The notes beneath the pieces are model-generated. The model was not told where the DNA came from, searched no databases, and was given only the letters and a program-made list of their open reading frames with translations. A program made the translations under genes and the position numbers. DNA of 64,000 nt from Phaeoceros laevis (taxonomy: Eukaryota > Anthocerotophyta > Anthocerotopsida > Notothyladales): the NCBI GenBank assembly GCA_049999765.1, contig JBNGIQ010009460.1, positions 195,214-259,213 on the forward strand, written 5' to 3'. This document shows positions 34,650 to 44,880 of the stretch, piece after piece (position 1 is the first letter of the stretch; each line of letters begins with the position of its first letter).

Positions 34650-37610
34650 TCAATGTCGACCCTTACAGCTACAGGATCCTGCCTCGAATCGATGCACACG
34701 GTATGCGTCCCGTACAACGATGTCCCTCTTTTCAACCCTTGACATTATCTCGGTGGAAGAGTGGCAGTCCCCGCACATCCGCAGGTTTTTCGTTACCAGC
34801 AGAGGTGTGCCATCGGGAGTGTTCAACAGACCAAACGCTAAGGCTAGCTTCTCCGCATGCCCACACAGTTCATCTTCCTTCTCCTTCTCAGACACTCGCT
34901 TCAACACCAGCTTGGTGTGTGGAACATGGTCCCCTTCCTCCTTCAAACGGTCATTTGTGCTCCGAACTTTGCATGAGATGTCATCCCTTTCATCCCCCAC
35001 CACAAATGTATGCACCTGCTTCTCCACCTCAATGCCTGCCATTGCAGGTTTCTTGTTAGCGCCTGCCAACTTTCTCAACCTTTCGATTCTATCCACATCC
35101 GCCCATCTATCTGCATCTGCGTACATATTGGCCATGAGCACATATGCAGAGGCACTCTGAGGATCCAGCTCAACCAGACTTTCGAAGCACCGTTTTCCCC
35201 GCTCTATATCCCCATGACTCCTGCAGGCATTCAGCAATGACATCAACCCAACAGCATACTTTTCTGAGGATCCAGCCGATTTTAGCACCTCCTCTGCCTC
35301 ACCTAAATGGCCTGCCCGCCCAAGAAGATCAACCATGCAAGTATAATGCTCAACTGTCGGGTTGAGGCCACGCTGTTTCACCATAGCGTCAAAATACTGT
35401 TGACCCTTACTGACCAGCCCCTCTTGACTGCACGCTACAAGAAGGCAAGTAAATGTGGTGTCATTTGGCTCAATACCAGCCAAAATCATGTCTTCGAAAC
35501 AGGCTGTAGCCTTGCGGCCTTCATTGTTTCTACCGTACCCATTTATCATGGCAGTCCATGTTACCGCATCCCTTGTGGACAGACTGTCAAACACTTTGAG
35601 TGCATCTTCCAACTGGCCGCATTTTGCATACATATTTACGAGACAAGTGCCCAGGAATACATTACCTTCAAGTAGTCCTCTTTCCACGACCTGTGAATGC
35701 AATTGCCGGCCCTGCTGAAGAGCACCAGCGCTTGTACAAGCCCTCAAGAGGCAAGCAAATGTAACACTGTTTGCTAAAAGCAGGCCCTCCTGCTCCATCC
35801 TTGCATACAATGTGAGCGCCTGGGGACCGAGCCCATGCTCAGCATACCCATTAATCATAGCATTCCATGTTACCGCATCCCTTGTGGACAAACTGTCAAA
35901 CACTTTGCGTGCATCTTCCAACTGGCCACATTTTGCATACATATCTACGAGACTAGTGCCCAGAACTACGTCTCCTTCGAGTAGTCCTCTTTCCACGATG
36001 CCTGAATGCAGCTGCCTGCCCTGGTGCAGAGCACCAGCACTTGCACAAGCTTTTAGGAGGCAAACATAAGTGGCACTGTCTATTGAAATCAGGCCTTCCT
36101 GCTCCATTCTTGCATACAATGTGAGCGCCTGGGAATCCAGCCCATTCTGAGCATACCCATTTATCATGGCCCTCCATGTTACCGCATTTTTTCTGGATAG
36201 GCTGTCAAACACTTTCCATGCATCTTCCAACTGGCCAAATTTTGCATACATATTTACCAAACAAGTGCCCAGTAATACGTCACCTTCAAGCAGTCCTCTT
36301 TCCACGATCTGTGAATGCAGCTGCCTGCCCTGTTGTAGAGCACCAACACTCGTACAAGCCTTCAGGAGGCAAGCAAATGTAACACTGTCTGCTAAAATCA
36401 GGCCATCCTGCTCCATCATTGCAAACAATGTAAGAGCCTGGGGACCAAGCCCGTGATCAGCATAGCCATTTATCATGGCAGTCCATGTTACGGCATCCCT
36501 TGTGACCAGACTGTCAAACAGCTTGCGTGCACCTTCCAACTCGCCACACTTCGCATACCCAGCGATTATGGTATTCCATGTTACTGCATCCCTTGTGGCC
36601 ATGCTGTCAAAAACCCTGCGTGCAACTTCCAATTCCCCACATTTTGCATACATGTCCACCAGGCAGTTGTAAACAAAAACGTTAGGCTGAATGCCACTCT
36701 CCAACACCTCAGCATGCACCTGCCTACCAGATTCCACATCCACCGCTCTTGCACAAGCTTGAAGGACAGCGACAAAGATGTGATTATCGGGCTCCAAACC
36801 TGATCGACGCATCTTATGGTACAGCTCAATGGCCTGACTAGGTTTCCCCTGTTCAGCATGTGCAGATATAATGGAGGACCACATGAAGACGTCAGGTTTG
36901 GCCACCCTTTCGAACACCTGCATTGCCTCCTGTAACCGGCCTTGACGTGCATACATCCGCAAGAGATGGTTGCCCAAAAATGTATTCGATTCGTACCCAA
37001 GTCTTACAGTGAGATCATCAAGTCGTCTCCCCAACACCACATTTTTCTCAGCCCCACACCTCCGGATGAATCTGTACAGGAGAGAAGTGGACACACGACA
37101 TTGTGTCTCCGCTAAGTCACTCAAAGCGTCAACCGCACGACTTAGCTGCCCACTCCCACACAGTTCGCTCACGGCTTGAGCAGTTGCGTACTCTGGAGCG
37201 CCATTATTATGGTGCAACAAGGAGTTGGATGTAGGCTGAGCAGACCGTCCGACCCGCTTGTCCAAGACAGCCAGCTGCGCATCCACCCAGTCAGGCTTGT
37301 AGAAGTTGTTCAACCATAGGGGCTCCTTGGACTCCTTGTGCTTAAAGTCGGGAGACCGAGGGCTCTTCTTGTTCGTCCTGCAGTCCGACCACGATATGGG
37401 GTCTAGGAAATACTGCCTCCACAACAACTCTTGCCGCTGTACTGCAATGCTATCGTCCGGTATAGCGGTCTTGGCAGCTAAGCAACTGCAGGGCACGAAT
37501 GTGCGGCCTGTGTAAATCCATTGCCTCAGAGGCACATTCAAACGCCGCTCCAGCTCCAGGGTGTGGGGCTGCCCCCCCGCTGTTGGCGTCCCAAACCGCT
37601 GTTGTTGCAT
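34650..37610 (-). CDS. PLS-class PPR-DYW RNA-editing factor
   Basis: Intronless. The ATG at 37610 gives 986 residues (the frame upstream to 37643 lacks an ATG and is closed by a stop). A targeting-type N-terminus is followed by about 17-18 PPR motifs from NHLLRMYARQGRLQEAMQVF onward, with nearly identical 103-residue P-L-S blocks in the middle. Then come the E region (YFDAMVKQRGLNPTVEHYTC, SASAYVLMANMYADADRW) and a DYW-type deaminase domain: CGHAEKLALAFGLL (HxE zinc/catalytic site), NLRMCGDCHSS (CxxC), and the terminus CSCKGRH. Such proteins bind organelle transcripts and deaminate C to U. The last three residues are GRH rather than DYW. It is closely related to the gene at the left edge on the same strand. 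Targeting to mitochondrion or plastid cannot be told from sequence alone. Confidence 0.93.
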   Translation of the reverse strand: MQQQRFGTPTAGGQPHTLELERRLNVPLRQWIYTGRTFVPCSCLAAKTAIPDDSIAVQRQELLWRQYFLDPISWSDCRTNKKSPRSPDFKHKESKEPLWLNNFYKPDWVDAQLAVLDKRVGRSAQPTSNSLLHHNNGAPEYATAQAVSELCGSGQLSRAVDALSDLAETQCRVSTSLLYRFIRRCGAEKNVVLGRRLDDLTVRLGYESNTFLGNHLLRMYARQGRLQEAMQVFERVAKPDVFMWSSIISAHAEQGKPSQAIELYHKMRRSGLEPDNHIFVAVLQACARAVDVESGRQVHAEVLESGIQPNVFVYNCLVDMYAKCGELEVARRVFDSMATRDAVTWNTIIAGYAKCGELEGARKLFDSLVTRDAVTWTAMINGYADHGLGPQALTLFAMMEQDGLILADSVTFACLLKACTSVGALQQGRQLHSQIVERGLLEGDVLLGTCLVNMYAKFGQLEDAWKVFDSLSRKNAVTWRAMINGYAQNGLDSQALTLYARMEQEGLISIDSATYVCLLKACASAGALHQGRQLHSGIVERGLLEGDVVLGTSLVDMYAKCGQLEDARKVFDSLSTRDAVTWNAMINGYAEHGLGPQALTLYARMEQEGLLLANSVTFACLLRACTSAGALQQGRQLHSQVVERGLLEGNVFLGTCLVNMYAKCGQLEDALKVFDSLSTRDAVTWTAMINGYGRNNEGRKATACFEDMILAGIEPNDTTFTCLLVACSQEGLVSKGQQYFDAMVKQRGLNPTVEHYTCMVDLLGRAGHLGEAEEVLKSAGSSEKYAVGLMSLLNACRSHGDIERGKRCFESLVELDPQSASAYVLMANMYADADRWADVDRIERLRKLAGANKKPAMAGIEVEKQVHTFVVGDERDDISCKVRSTNDRLKEEGDHVPHTKLVLKRVSEKEKEDELCGHAEKLALAFGLLNTPDGTPLLVTKNLRMCGDCHSSTEIMSRVEKRDIVVRDAYRVHRFEAGSCSCKGRH
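35540..36600 (-). repeat. 309-bp PPR triplet array, right-hand gene
   Basis: The plus-strand landmark ccttgtgg or a variant lies at 35571, 35880, 36189 and 36498 (309-bp steps), then at 36591 (93 bp, a single 31-residue motif). The units are more diverged from each other than those at the left edge, for example ttctggatag replaces ttgtggacag at 36189. Confidence 0.88.
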
Positions 37611-37756
37611 CCCGCTGGTAGTGCGCAATTGTAGGTGAAGCAATTGCTGGGTTTATCAGCAGATAGCAGGACCACTCCACTGCACAGTTTGCCTGCCTAG
37701 CCTCTTTGGCTCAAAAACTGGCTCGTTGTGTCGCTGCGTTTCCGGCGTGCGTCCTC

Positions 37757-38050
37757 CTAGTCATGATGGCATCGATTTTCACTCTGCTGAACCTCCACAG
37801 CACCATCCTCCCTGCCATCCACGGTACACGCATCAGTAACAACATAGCACACCCCTTCCTTGAGAGTGGTTCGACTCCTGCCGGCAAATCTGGCACCGGG
37901 GTACCAGTAGGTGTAAATTCCTGCAAACCACTGGACACCAAACAGCACGGCCGCAGGCATGCCCAGCCAAGAGTGCAGGCTGTCGAGGTTGTCTTTCGGC
38001 GGGACACTCTCATTGTGCGCCAGCCCAGATCCAAAAAAAAAACGAAACAC
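37757..38050 (-). pseudogene. Cytochrome b561-like fragment
   Basis: A minus-strand frame contains NLDSLHSWLGMPAAVLFGVQ followed by WFAGIYTYWYPGARF, a clear match to the haem-binding helix region of cytochrome b561 (N-x-x-SLHSWLG...QW..GF...F.YPG). The flanking sequence does not continue the family on either side, so I read it as an isolated exon or a decayed fragment in the upstream region of the PPR gene. It could be one true exon of a gene whose other exons I failed to see. Confidence 0.55.
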
Positions 38051-38469
38051 TTTCTTTGGCGACTACTGTACACTGCTTGCCCGCCACCGCGAAAATCACT
38101 GACGCTGCAGCGCAAACGGGCTGTCATTGCGAGCTCGCTCGCTCGCTCGCTGCCGCCATCTCCAGCTCTCACTCAACCCGGGAATCTTCAGGTCCGTGGT
38201 TACCAGCAAGAAATTCCAAGGCCTGCGCCCGATGTTGATCTCGAGAGCAAGCTAGCTACAACGCAAGATCTTTGCTTTGCTTAGAATTGTGGAGGCTTTG
38301 AACTGGCCGGGCTCGCTGCGCCACTTGAAAGCTCATCCATGGCAGCCTGCCCTAGCGCCACCAGCCGGGGGGTGGTTGTGCAATAAGATTTTGCAAGCTC
38401 GAAACGAGCCAGTCATGCCCATTCCAGCATATAGGCCAGACATTTGTGAATTGAAAATATGCAGGCTGC

Positions 38470-38745
38470 TGTTGAAAACGCCAACTGTTGAACACTACAA
38501 CTGCATGGTAGACCTCCTTGCAAGACAGTGTGGGGTGGAAGTGCCTGCTGAGTGCGTGCAAAACACACAGCGCCATTGCCGTCAATCTGCTTCGATCGGC
38601 TAATAGAAATGGAGCCCCATGAGGTATGTACTCATGTCCAACATCTATGCAAATGCAGCTAGATGGGAGGACGTGAAGCATGTAGAAAAGTTGCGAAAGC
38701 ATGCTAACCAGAAGAGGTGGCGGGATCCCTTGCCAGACTTGTGAC
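38470..38745 (+). pseudogene. PPR E-domain relic
   Basis: Plus-strand pieces KTPTVEHYNCMVDLLARQ and, after a stop and frame change, MRYVLMSNIYANAARWEDVK and HVEKLRKHANQKR match the E region that follows the PPR array. There is no array upstream and no DYW domain downstream. The motifs are closer to typical PLS proteins than to the two large genes in this window, so this is a separate decayed gene. 38746-39401 holds nothing further recognised apart from the CAS leader. Confidence 0.7.
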
Positions 38746-39401
38746 AGCTTAGTGGGAACTCTGTTCTCTTCGCATGTTCTAACTTTGGTGGTAGGTAGGC
38801 TGATGAAGATGGACAGATTTTTCGACCAGCGGCTGCGGGCTAGCTTCAATTTTCGCCAAGTTCTTTGCTTTTTGTCTGGCTTTCAAGTGTATCCTTGAGA
38901 CAGTGTGTGTTGTTTGGCAGCCTGCCAAACAGCAGCCTGTTGCCTGTTGTTTGGCAGCCTGCTTTGTTTTTCAAGGAAAGTTCTTCGTGCTGAACTAAGC
39001 CCGCAAAACCTTGCAGCACTTGGGAAGGAAGCGACAGTTTGCATCAATATAAGCAAGTGCCCAAAACAAATGTCTCAACGCGTCTGTGCCACCCCACCCG
39101 AGTTTCTAACCCTAACGCCTAAAAAGAAAGGCTGCTCCTACACCAAAAAAAAAAAGGCATTCCCGAGCCTAGGTTGGGGTCCTTTCACTCGCCCGAAAGA
39201 TGTCGAGCGTGCCTATCCGCCACACATGCCACCCGCCAATCACCGTCCCCCGCGATCTCCAGATTCTCCACCCTCCCGTCCTCTTCCCCTCGTCTGGCAC
39301 CAATTGTTTGGTCCACTGCCGTTCAGCGCTCCTCGACTTGTTCGAATTCTCCTTACTATCCAGGCTGTTTGGCTTGCCCAGAAGAAGCTTGGAAAGAAGA
39401 A

Positions 39402-40724
39402 ATGGCGGCAGCGTTGCGGGCAGGGCAGGCCGCAGGCCCTCTGAGCTCCGCTGCCCTCCGCGGCGCGTCGCTCGAATTTGTCGACAAGGCAGCGCGGTCT
39501 GCCAGGGTTCGCCAACTGGCGCCCGCCCGCGGCGCCGGGAGCAGCAGCTACCTGCGGATAGTGGCCAGGAAGGAGGAGGATGCCATCGCCTGGGCAGCTG
39601 CCGCTGCTACCAACACCACAGTTGCGGCTGCCCTGTTGCTCCATGCCGCGCACGCTGGCAGCGCGCAGGCCGTCACGGCGGAGGAGATAGCAGATGCTAT
39701 CTCCAAAGCGCAGGAGCTGCTGAGTCAGGGCACTGAGTTCGGTGCATCTGCCTTCACCACGGGCAAGGGTGTCTTTGACCAGGTTGCCGCCGCTCTGAAG
39801 CCCGCATTCGATGTTGCAGTTCCGTTTGTCAAAGATACCACCAGCTGGCTGTTACAAGCCGCAGGCCCCGTTGCCTCCGATCTAGCCTCGCAGGCGCAAA
39901 AGGCGTTGCAGAGTGCCGGTTTTGACGTCACGCCCGTGGTGGAGGTGTCCAGGACAGCTGCATCTGTCGCTAGTGACGCTGCAGGGGAAGCGTCCCAGCT
40001 GATCAAGGGAGCCGAGCCCGTGGCGTCTTCCACGTTGGAGCAGGTCCTGGCTACCGATCCTTTCATTCTGGCTGGCGGTGCCGGTGCATTGATTCTTCTT
40101 TACCTCATTGCCCCGGCGCTTCTCTCCTCTGTAGCTTATGCTGCTCGGGGTTATGCCGGTGATTTCACTGCTGCGCAAGCTTTGGATCTTCTATCCAAAG
40201 AGGATTACACGCTTGTGGACGTCCGCACCGAGAAGGAGAAGAACAAATCCGGAATCCCCAGCCTGCCGAAGAACGTCAAAAACAAGTACGTGGTTGTCCC
40301 CATTGAGGAGTTCACGAACAAGTTGAAGTCTCAACTGCGTAATTCGCGCAAAGTGGAAGCTGAAGTGGCGGCCATTAAGATTTCTGCTCTCAAGAGAGTT
40401 GGTAAGGGCTCCAAGCTCATAATTATTGACTCGCAGGGAGACATTGGGAAGGTTGTGGCCAAGGCTCTCAATGTGCTGGGGTACAAGAATGCCTGGGTCG
40501 TGGCTGATGGCTTTGATGGCTCCAAGGGTTGGGTTCAAAGCCGGCTGGGCACAGACAATTACGGATCAAGTTTCGCCGAAGTTCTATCTCCCTCTCGGAT
40601 CATCCCAGCAGCTTCAACCTTGTTCAGTGGAGGATCGAAGTCAACCAGTGGAGGATCGAAGTCAAGCACCGTCGAAGTAACAGCAGGAAATCGTCGCCTT
40701 CTTCCCGGTGGATTCGACGAATAG
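39402..40724 (+). CDS. CAS: Thylakoid calcium-sensing receptor CAS
   Basis: A single-exon gene of 440 residues. The initiator ATG at 39402 begins an Ala-rich plastid transit peptide. It is followed by the lumenal/low-affinity calcium-binding region (TAEEIADAISKAQELLSQG, KPAFDVAVPFVKDTTSWLLQ), one transmembrane helix (AGGAGALILLYLIAPALLSS), then a stromal rhodanese-like domain (YTLVDVRTEKEKNKSGIPSLP, KLIIIDSQGD, VVADGFDGSKGWVQSRL). No catalytic Cys is seen in the rhodanese loop, as in known CAS proteins, so it probably acts as a binding module. CAS controls photoacclimation and stomatal or calcium signalling and is phosphorylated in its stromal tail. A 30-bp near-duplication (ggatcgaagtcaa) encodes two SGGSKS units near the C-terminus. 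Confidence 0.93.
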   Translation: MAAALRAGQAAGPLSSAALRGASLEFVDKAARSARVRQLAPARGAGSSSYLRIVARKEEDAIAWAAAAATNTTVAAALLLHAAHAGSAQAVTAEEIADAISKAQELLSQGTEFGASAFTTGKGVFDQVAAALKPAFDVAVPFVKDTTSWLLQAAGPVASDLASQAQKALQSAGFDVTPVVEVSRTAASVASDAAGEASQLIKGAEPVASSTLEQVLATDPFILAGGAGALILLYLIAPALLSSVAYAARGYAGDFTAAQALDLLSKEDYTLVDVRTEKEKNKSGIPSLPKNVKNKYVVVPIEEFTNKLKSQLRNSRKVEAEVAAIKISALKRVGKGSKLIIIDSQGDIGKVVAKALNVLGYKNAWVVADGFDGSKGWVQSRLGTDNYGSSFAEVLSPSRIIPAASTLFSGGSKSTSGGSKSSTVEVTAGNRRLLPGGFDE

Positions 40725-40867
40725 GAGGCACCTGTCGACTCCAGTGCTGTGTATTTAGATATTCTCACGCAGGTTAAGCTGCGCTTTGCGGTTTCTAGAT
40801 TGAGAGGAAGTTTCGTTGCGTCCAAGTTTTGTGTTCCCTACATACCATCTGGGTTGTCGCATATCTA

Positions 40868-43800
40868 GGTCACTAGTGAGTCGTTGGAGGCACTCGATGA
40901 AACTGGAAATCCTGTTGCTTCGCAACTTGTACCGGTCAACCGACATATGGTCAGCAGACTGCGAAATTTCTATGTCAAGGCATATTCAGGAATGTACCCA
41001 TGCAAATGTATTGTACACCTTAGTATTCCAAGCTTCTGTGCCCCCTCTGGGATATATCAGCTATCTTGTCAGACCATCATTTGGTGAGAGGCTTTGTAAG
41101 TTGGTCGTCATCATGCTTTGCAATAGTTCTCCTGTTGTCGTAGTATTCAAGCTTCTATGCCCTCTAGGATACACTCGCCAAATTGTCAGACCATCATCTG
41201 GCGAGAGGCTTTGTAAATTGGTCGTCACTGTGCTGTGCAATGGTTATCCTGTTATATTACATGCATGAGACGCCCATGTGGCTCAGATGGTCTGACCTTA
41301 CTGCTTGAGTTTGCAGTGGCTTGTGCGAATGCCTCAAGTGTAGAAACTCTTCCATCCGAAGGTGTTGTTAGTCTCAACTCCGGAAATCTGCAACTGACAT
41401 TTTCAACTTCTGGAGGACAACTTACATCCATGTTTCATGCCAAGACAGGGGTAGGCTGATTATTGCATGCCAACTGATTCTGTTTCGCACATTGACTATG
41501 ACTCTAAGTTGTTGCAAAAAGGAAAAAGTTCTCAATTAGTCACTCTGCCCTTACCTGAGACCTGCAAATTAACTACTCTGACATTTCCGATGATTGAGCA
41601 TTAACAGCTATTAACATTTGTGTCCAGATGTATTGTGCCTGAAGGAAACTGTTGCATCCATTTGTGGGACTTTAGAGCTTGTGTGCTTGTTAGGCGTTTG
41701 ATTTGCAAAAGGATGTAGCTCATTGCCTGCAGCATGTCTGCAACCTTCAGATCACAGTTGCTCTTGATCAATCGTACTGCTGGTACAATGGGAGTGCTGG
41801 GAATACTGAAGATCAAGATCATCAGGTTGGTAAAATGGGCAAGAGAACTAGGAGTTGTACCTGTTCAGCACACTGTGAGCATATGTCTTGAACTATATAG
41901 ATAATGTGACTAAGCACCTAGGAACCTGGCAGGCCTCTGGAGCATATATATTTCGTCCCAATTCGTCAGCTTGTTATCCGGTTGGGAACTTACACCGGTC
42001 AGTCTCAAAGATCGTTGGTTCCAAGAATGAGTGATAGTGAGAAGCTGTTGTTTCTGTCGAATTACATAATGGACTGCAACGGATGCCAAGCTATCACTCT
42101 GAGTGATAGATCATATACATCCTCGTTGTTACACATGAACCGGGAACTGGTTTTGTCCCTTTGCAGGTCTCTACAAGCATTATCCGAGGGAAATTGGTAG
42201 AAGAAGCTCATCAGCTCTTCTCTCCTTGGATATCTCAGGTTCTTTCATCCAAATCTGTCCGAAACCATCATAACTAGTTGTTGCATCAGAGTATGACAAG
42301 CGATCCCTCTACCCACGATGGATTGGCCTAGACTGCTGAACCTTGTATAACATTAGGCTGCACTTCTCTTGTTAATCTCAGCCTTCGCTTGGGTTTTTGG
42401 AATTAGATGAAGTCTGACCGCTCTTACCTCATGCTGATGATGGACGGTCGTGGTTTGCATAGGTGGTTAGACTGTACAAAAATGCAGAAGTTGAAGTTTC
42501 AGTAAGTTTGGACCCATCTATGTTTCAGGAAGTGAAGAAAACGTTCCAACATTGGTGAAGGTGCTGTTCCTAACAAATGTCTGGTTCAGGTAGGTCCAAT
42601 CCCAATTGGCGATGGCCTTGGGAAGGAGGTTGTGGCCAAGTTCCAGACGAATATAGCAAGCCAGGGAAGGTTCTTCGCAGACTCAAATGGCCGAGACTTC
42701 ATTGCAAGGGTCAGTAGTGTGTTATCTTGCCGCTATCTATTTTCTTTTGGGTTAACCCTCATGTAGTCACCCTCACTGTAATTTGCAGGTGAGAATTTAA
42801 AGGGAAGATTGGGATTGGAACGTCACTGAGCCTGAAGCAGGCAATTACTATCCGGTGGGATACATTTTTGCACGTTTTGGGGCTGTTACTGCCATCTTAA
42901 GATGTGAAGCTTACCACACGAATCCCTCAAACCTACTGTTGATTTTGTCTGTCTACACGTTTTTTAGCTGAATCTGGGAATGTATCTTCAAGATGAAGTA
43001 TCAGACTTCTCTCTTCTGGTGGATCGCGCAGTGGGTGGGTCTAGCCTCTTTGATGGCCAGCTTGAGCTCATGCTTCACAGGTTGTGGTGCCAGCTCTTTT
43101 AGCTTTTCCAGGCATGTGGATGGCTTGTATGAGATGAATAGGCCCTAGTAAGCTTTCATGGCGTAGTTGGTCTCTGTCTCTGTTCAGTCGTGTCAAGAAA
43201 ACTCTCATTTGGTTTTTTGATAGGCGTTTGCTGAAGGATGATGGGAAAGGGGTTGGCGAGGCACTGAATGAGACTGTGTGTGTGGAGAGAGTATGTGAAG
43301 GTTTGGCAGTAAGTCCAATCGACCAAATCCCAGTACATCTGAGATGATTTTTGCGTACTTATCTGGACCCATGGCAGAGGATGGACTTTTCATTTGGTGG
43401 GCGGGATCAGGTGAATGGTGTTGTGTTAATGGGAATTAGTCCTGTTAATACGGCCGCACGCTGGCGAAGGTCCCTTGTGCAACGGTTGCTTGCTCCATTG
43501 CAGCTCGCTTTCAGCGTCTTAGAGGTAGTCCTCGATTGAATCTCTAGACCTTGCCGCAAGGTTCCATCCTCCGCGCTGTTGGACTGGAATGGCAGGAGGA
43601 AGTTGAGATCTCTCTCGCCGCACTCCATTTTTCTGCTATCCAAGCTGGTTACGAGCTTCCACCAAATATTGCTCTCATAACACTGCAGGTATGTATGTAT
43701 AGCTCGTCGGTTTTCCAACACAATGTTACAAAGGTCACTGGACAGTAGACTCTGTACGTAAACAATGGCTCACAGGAGCTCGAGGAAGGTGACATACTAC

Positions 43801-43973
43801 TGCGTTTGGCACACCTCTTTGAGGCAAGTATCAACTACTTCTAACCAAAACACTTCGCTCAAGTGTTCCTGCCAACTGACTTAACGTGATGATGCAGGCT
43901 GGTGAAGATGAAGAATTGGCCCAAGTTGCCTCGGTCCCTCTTTGCAGCTTGTTCTCTGTGCCGGTGAGGCTTT
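40868..43973 (+). pseudogene. Alpha-mannosidase (GH38) C-terminal half, broken
   Basis: Exon-like blocks follow the lysosomal/vacuolar alpha-mannosidase C-terminal half in order: LRNFYVKAYSGMYP, ASVPPLGYISYLV, GNLQLTFSTSGGQLTSMFHA, ALDQSYCWYNGSAGNTEDQD, SGAYIFRPNS, AHQLFSPWISQ, VRLYKNAEVEV, GPIPIGDGLGKEVV, FFADSNGRDFIAR, LLVDRAVGGSSLFDGQLELM, LLKDDGKGVGEALNETV, ELPPNIALITLQ, LRLAHLFEAGEDEEL. Defects: the N-terminal catalytic half is absent (CAS lies directly upstream); a ~120-bp block is duplicated at 41021-41260; a TAA replaces the codon after VRI at about 42797; and the final block is on the opposite strand (see 44138-44329). It cannot make an active enzyme. Confidence 0.85.
41021..41260 (+). 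repeat. 120-bp tandem duplication
   Basis: Two diverged copies start with tagtattc at 41021 and 41141 and both run through gaggctttgtaa and ttggtcgtca to cctgtt. The first copy carries the mannosidase block SVPPLGYISYLV. Confidence 0.8.
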
Positions 43974-44137
43974 AGAATGTCACTTTTGGCAAGCATTGTG
44001 AACCACTTGCTCAGTAAACTGAGCGTTGTGCACAAATTTTCGTTCTTCACATTGATTTGGTATCTTGACACAGTTTGAATTTGTGGATGGAAGTACTGGG
44101 CAGAGGGAGAGAGATACTGGTGACAACACCTTGGAAC

Positions 44138-44329
44138 CTACAGTAAAACAACTCTGAAAGTCTTTATCTCCATTGGTCCGAGCTGCAGAGTGAATGGTTG
44201 ACCGTCGAACTTTTCACCCCGGACAATTTTGTGCTTCTCTGCGGTGGCTACTTCTGTTCGCCACTGCAAAGTCCTGATTTCAGACTTTACCTGGTTGCCT
44301 GATAGCGAAAGCTCTGTAACATCCTTGAT
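44138..44329 (-). pseudogene. Alpha-mannosidase terminal exon, inverted
   Basis: The minus strand reads IKDVTELSLSGNQVKSEIRT, then LQWRTEVAT, GQPFTLQLGPMEIKTFRV and a stop. This is the terminal segment of alpha-mannosidase (family form: VTE.SLS.NQ...LxWxV...LGPMEIRTF), yet all other mannosidase blocks immediately upstream are on the plus strand. The simplest reading is a local inversion of the last exon. Confidence 0.82.
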
Positions 44330-44334
44330 CTGCA

Positions 44335-44880
44335 TGCGAAGAAGGAGATTGAGCATTCCTGATAAGGTTGAAAAAGGCCTTAGGGTTATATTTGATGTCC
44401 TCAATAGCCTGTATCTGTTGAGCCTGCTTAAAGGCTCTGATCTTTTCTCTTTTCATACGAGAGTAGAGGTTTGATAATTCCCTATACTCTGGTCTTGCCA
44501 TGGCTTCATCCGAGGCCTGTGTATTGAGCATAGTCTGTACGTGCCTTTGCAGTTTCTGACATTCGGTGTTTTGGCATGCATTGCAAGAACATTCTCTGTA
44601 GCGAGGTAACCTTTTCCTCTACCGAAGACCTATTATGCTTGTCAAAGAACTTGAACATGTTTGCCTCCATGTCGATTTTGAAACCTTCTTTTCCTCTGCT
44701 TCGGAGTATGAACATGGGTTGTGGCTGCGGTCTAGCTTTAGTTGGAAGTTAGGCATGCAGAGCTGAACCAAGAGGGGTATATGGTCAGAATCAGGTCTTT
44801 GAGGGAGAATCCTGAATTCTTGCATGTTTCCAACTGCCTGGACATGACAAATCAGCAGGTCTACAACACTTTGCTTTAGC
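44335..44880 (-). mobile_element. Non-LTR retrotransposon (LINE) fragment
   Basis: Minus-strand frames, shifted relative to each other, give ILPQRPDSDHIPLLVQL (the SDH of the APE-type endonuclease C-terminus), then VEEKVTSLQRMFLQC, ARPEYRELSNLYSRMKREKI and IKYNPKAFFNLIRNAQSPSS. That is the linker between endonuclease and reverse transcriptase in LINE ORF2. The reverse transcriptase itself is missing: the fragment stops where the inverted mannosidase exon begins. Frameshifts show it is dead. Confidence 0.72.

Noticed and set aside
35540-36600. Possible CRISPR-like array because of regular direct repeats
   Set aside because: The 309-bp units are in-frame PPR coding repeats in a plant nuclear gene, with no short repeat/unique spacer pattern.
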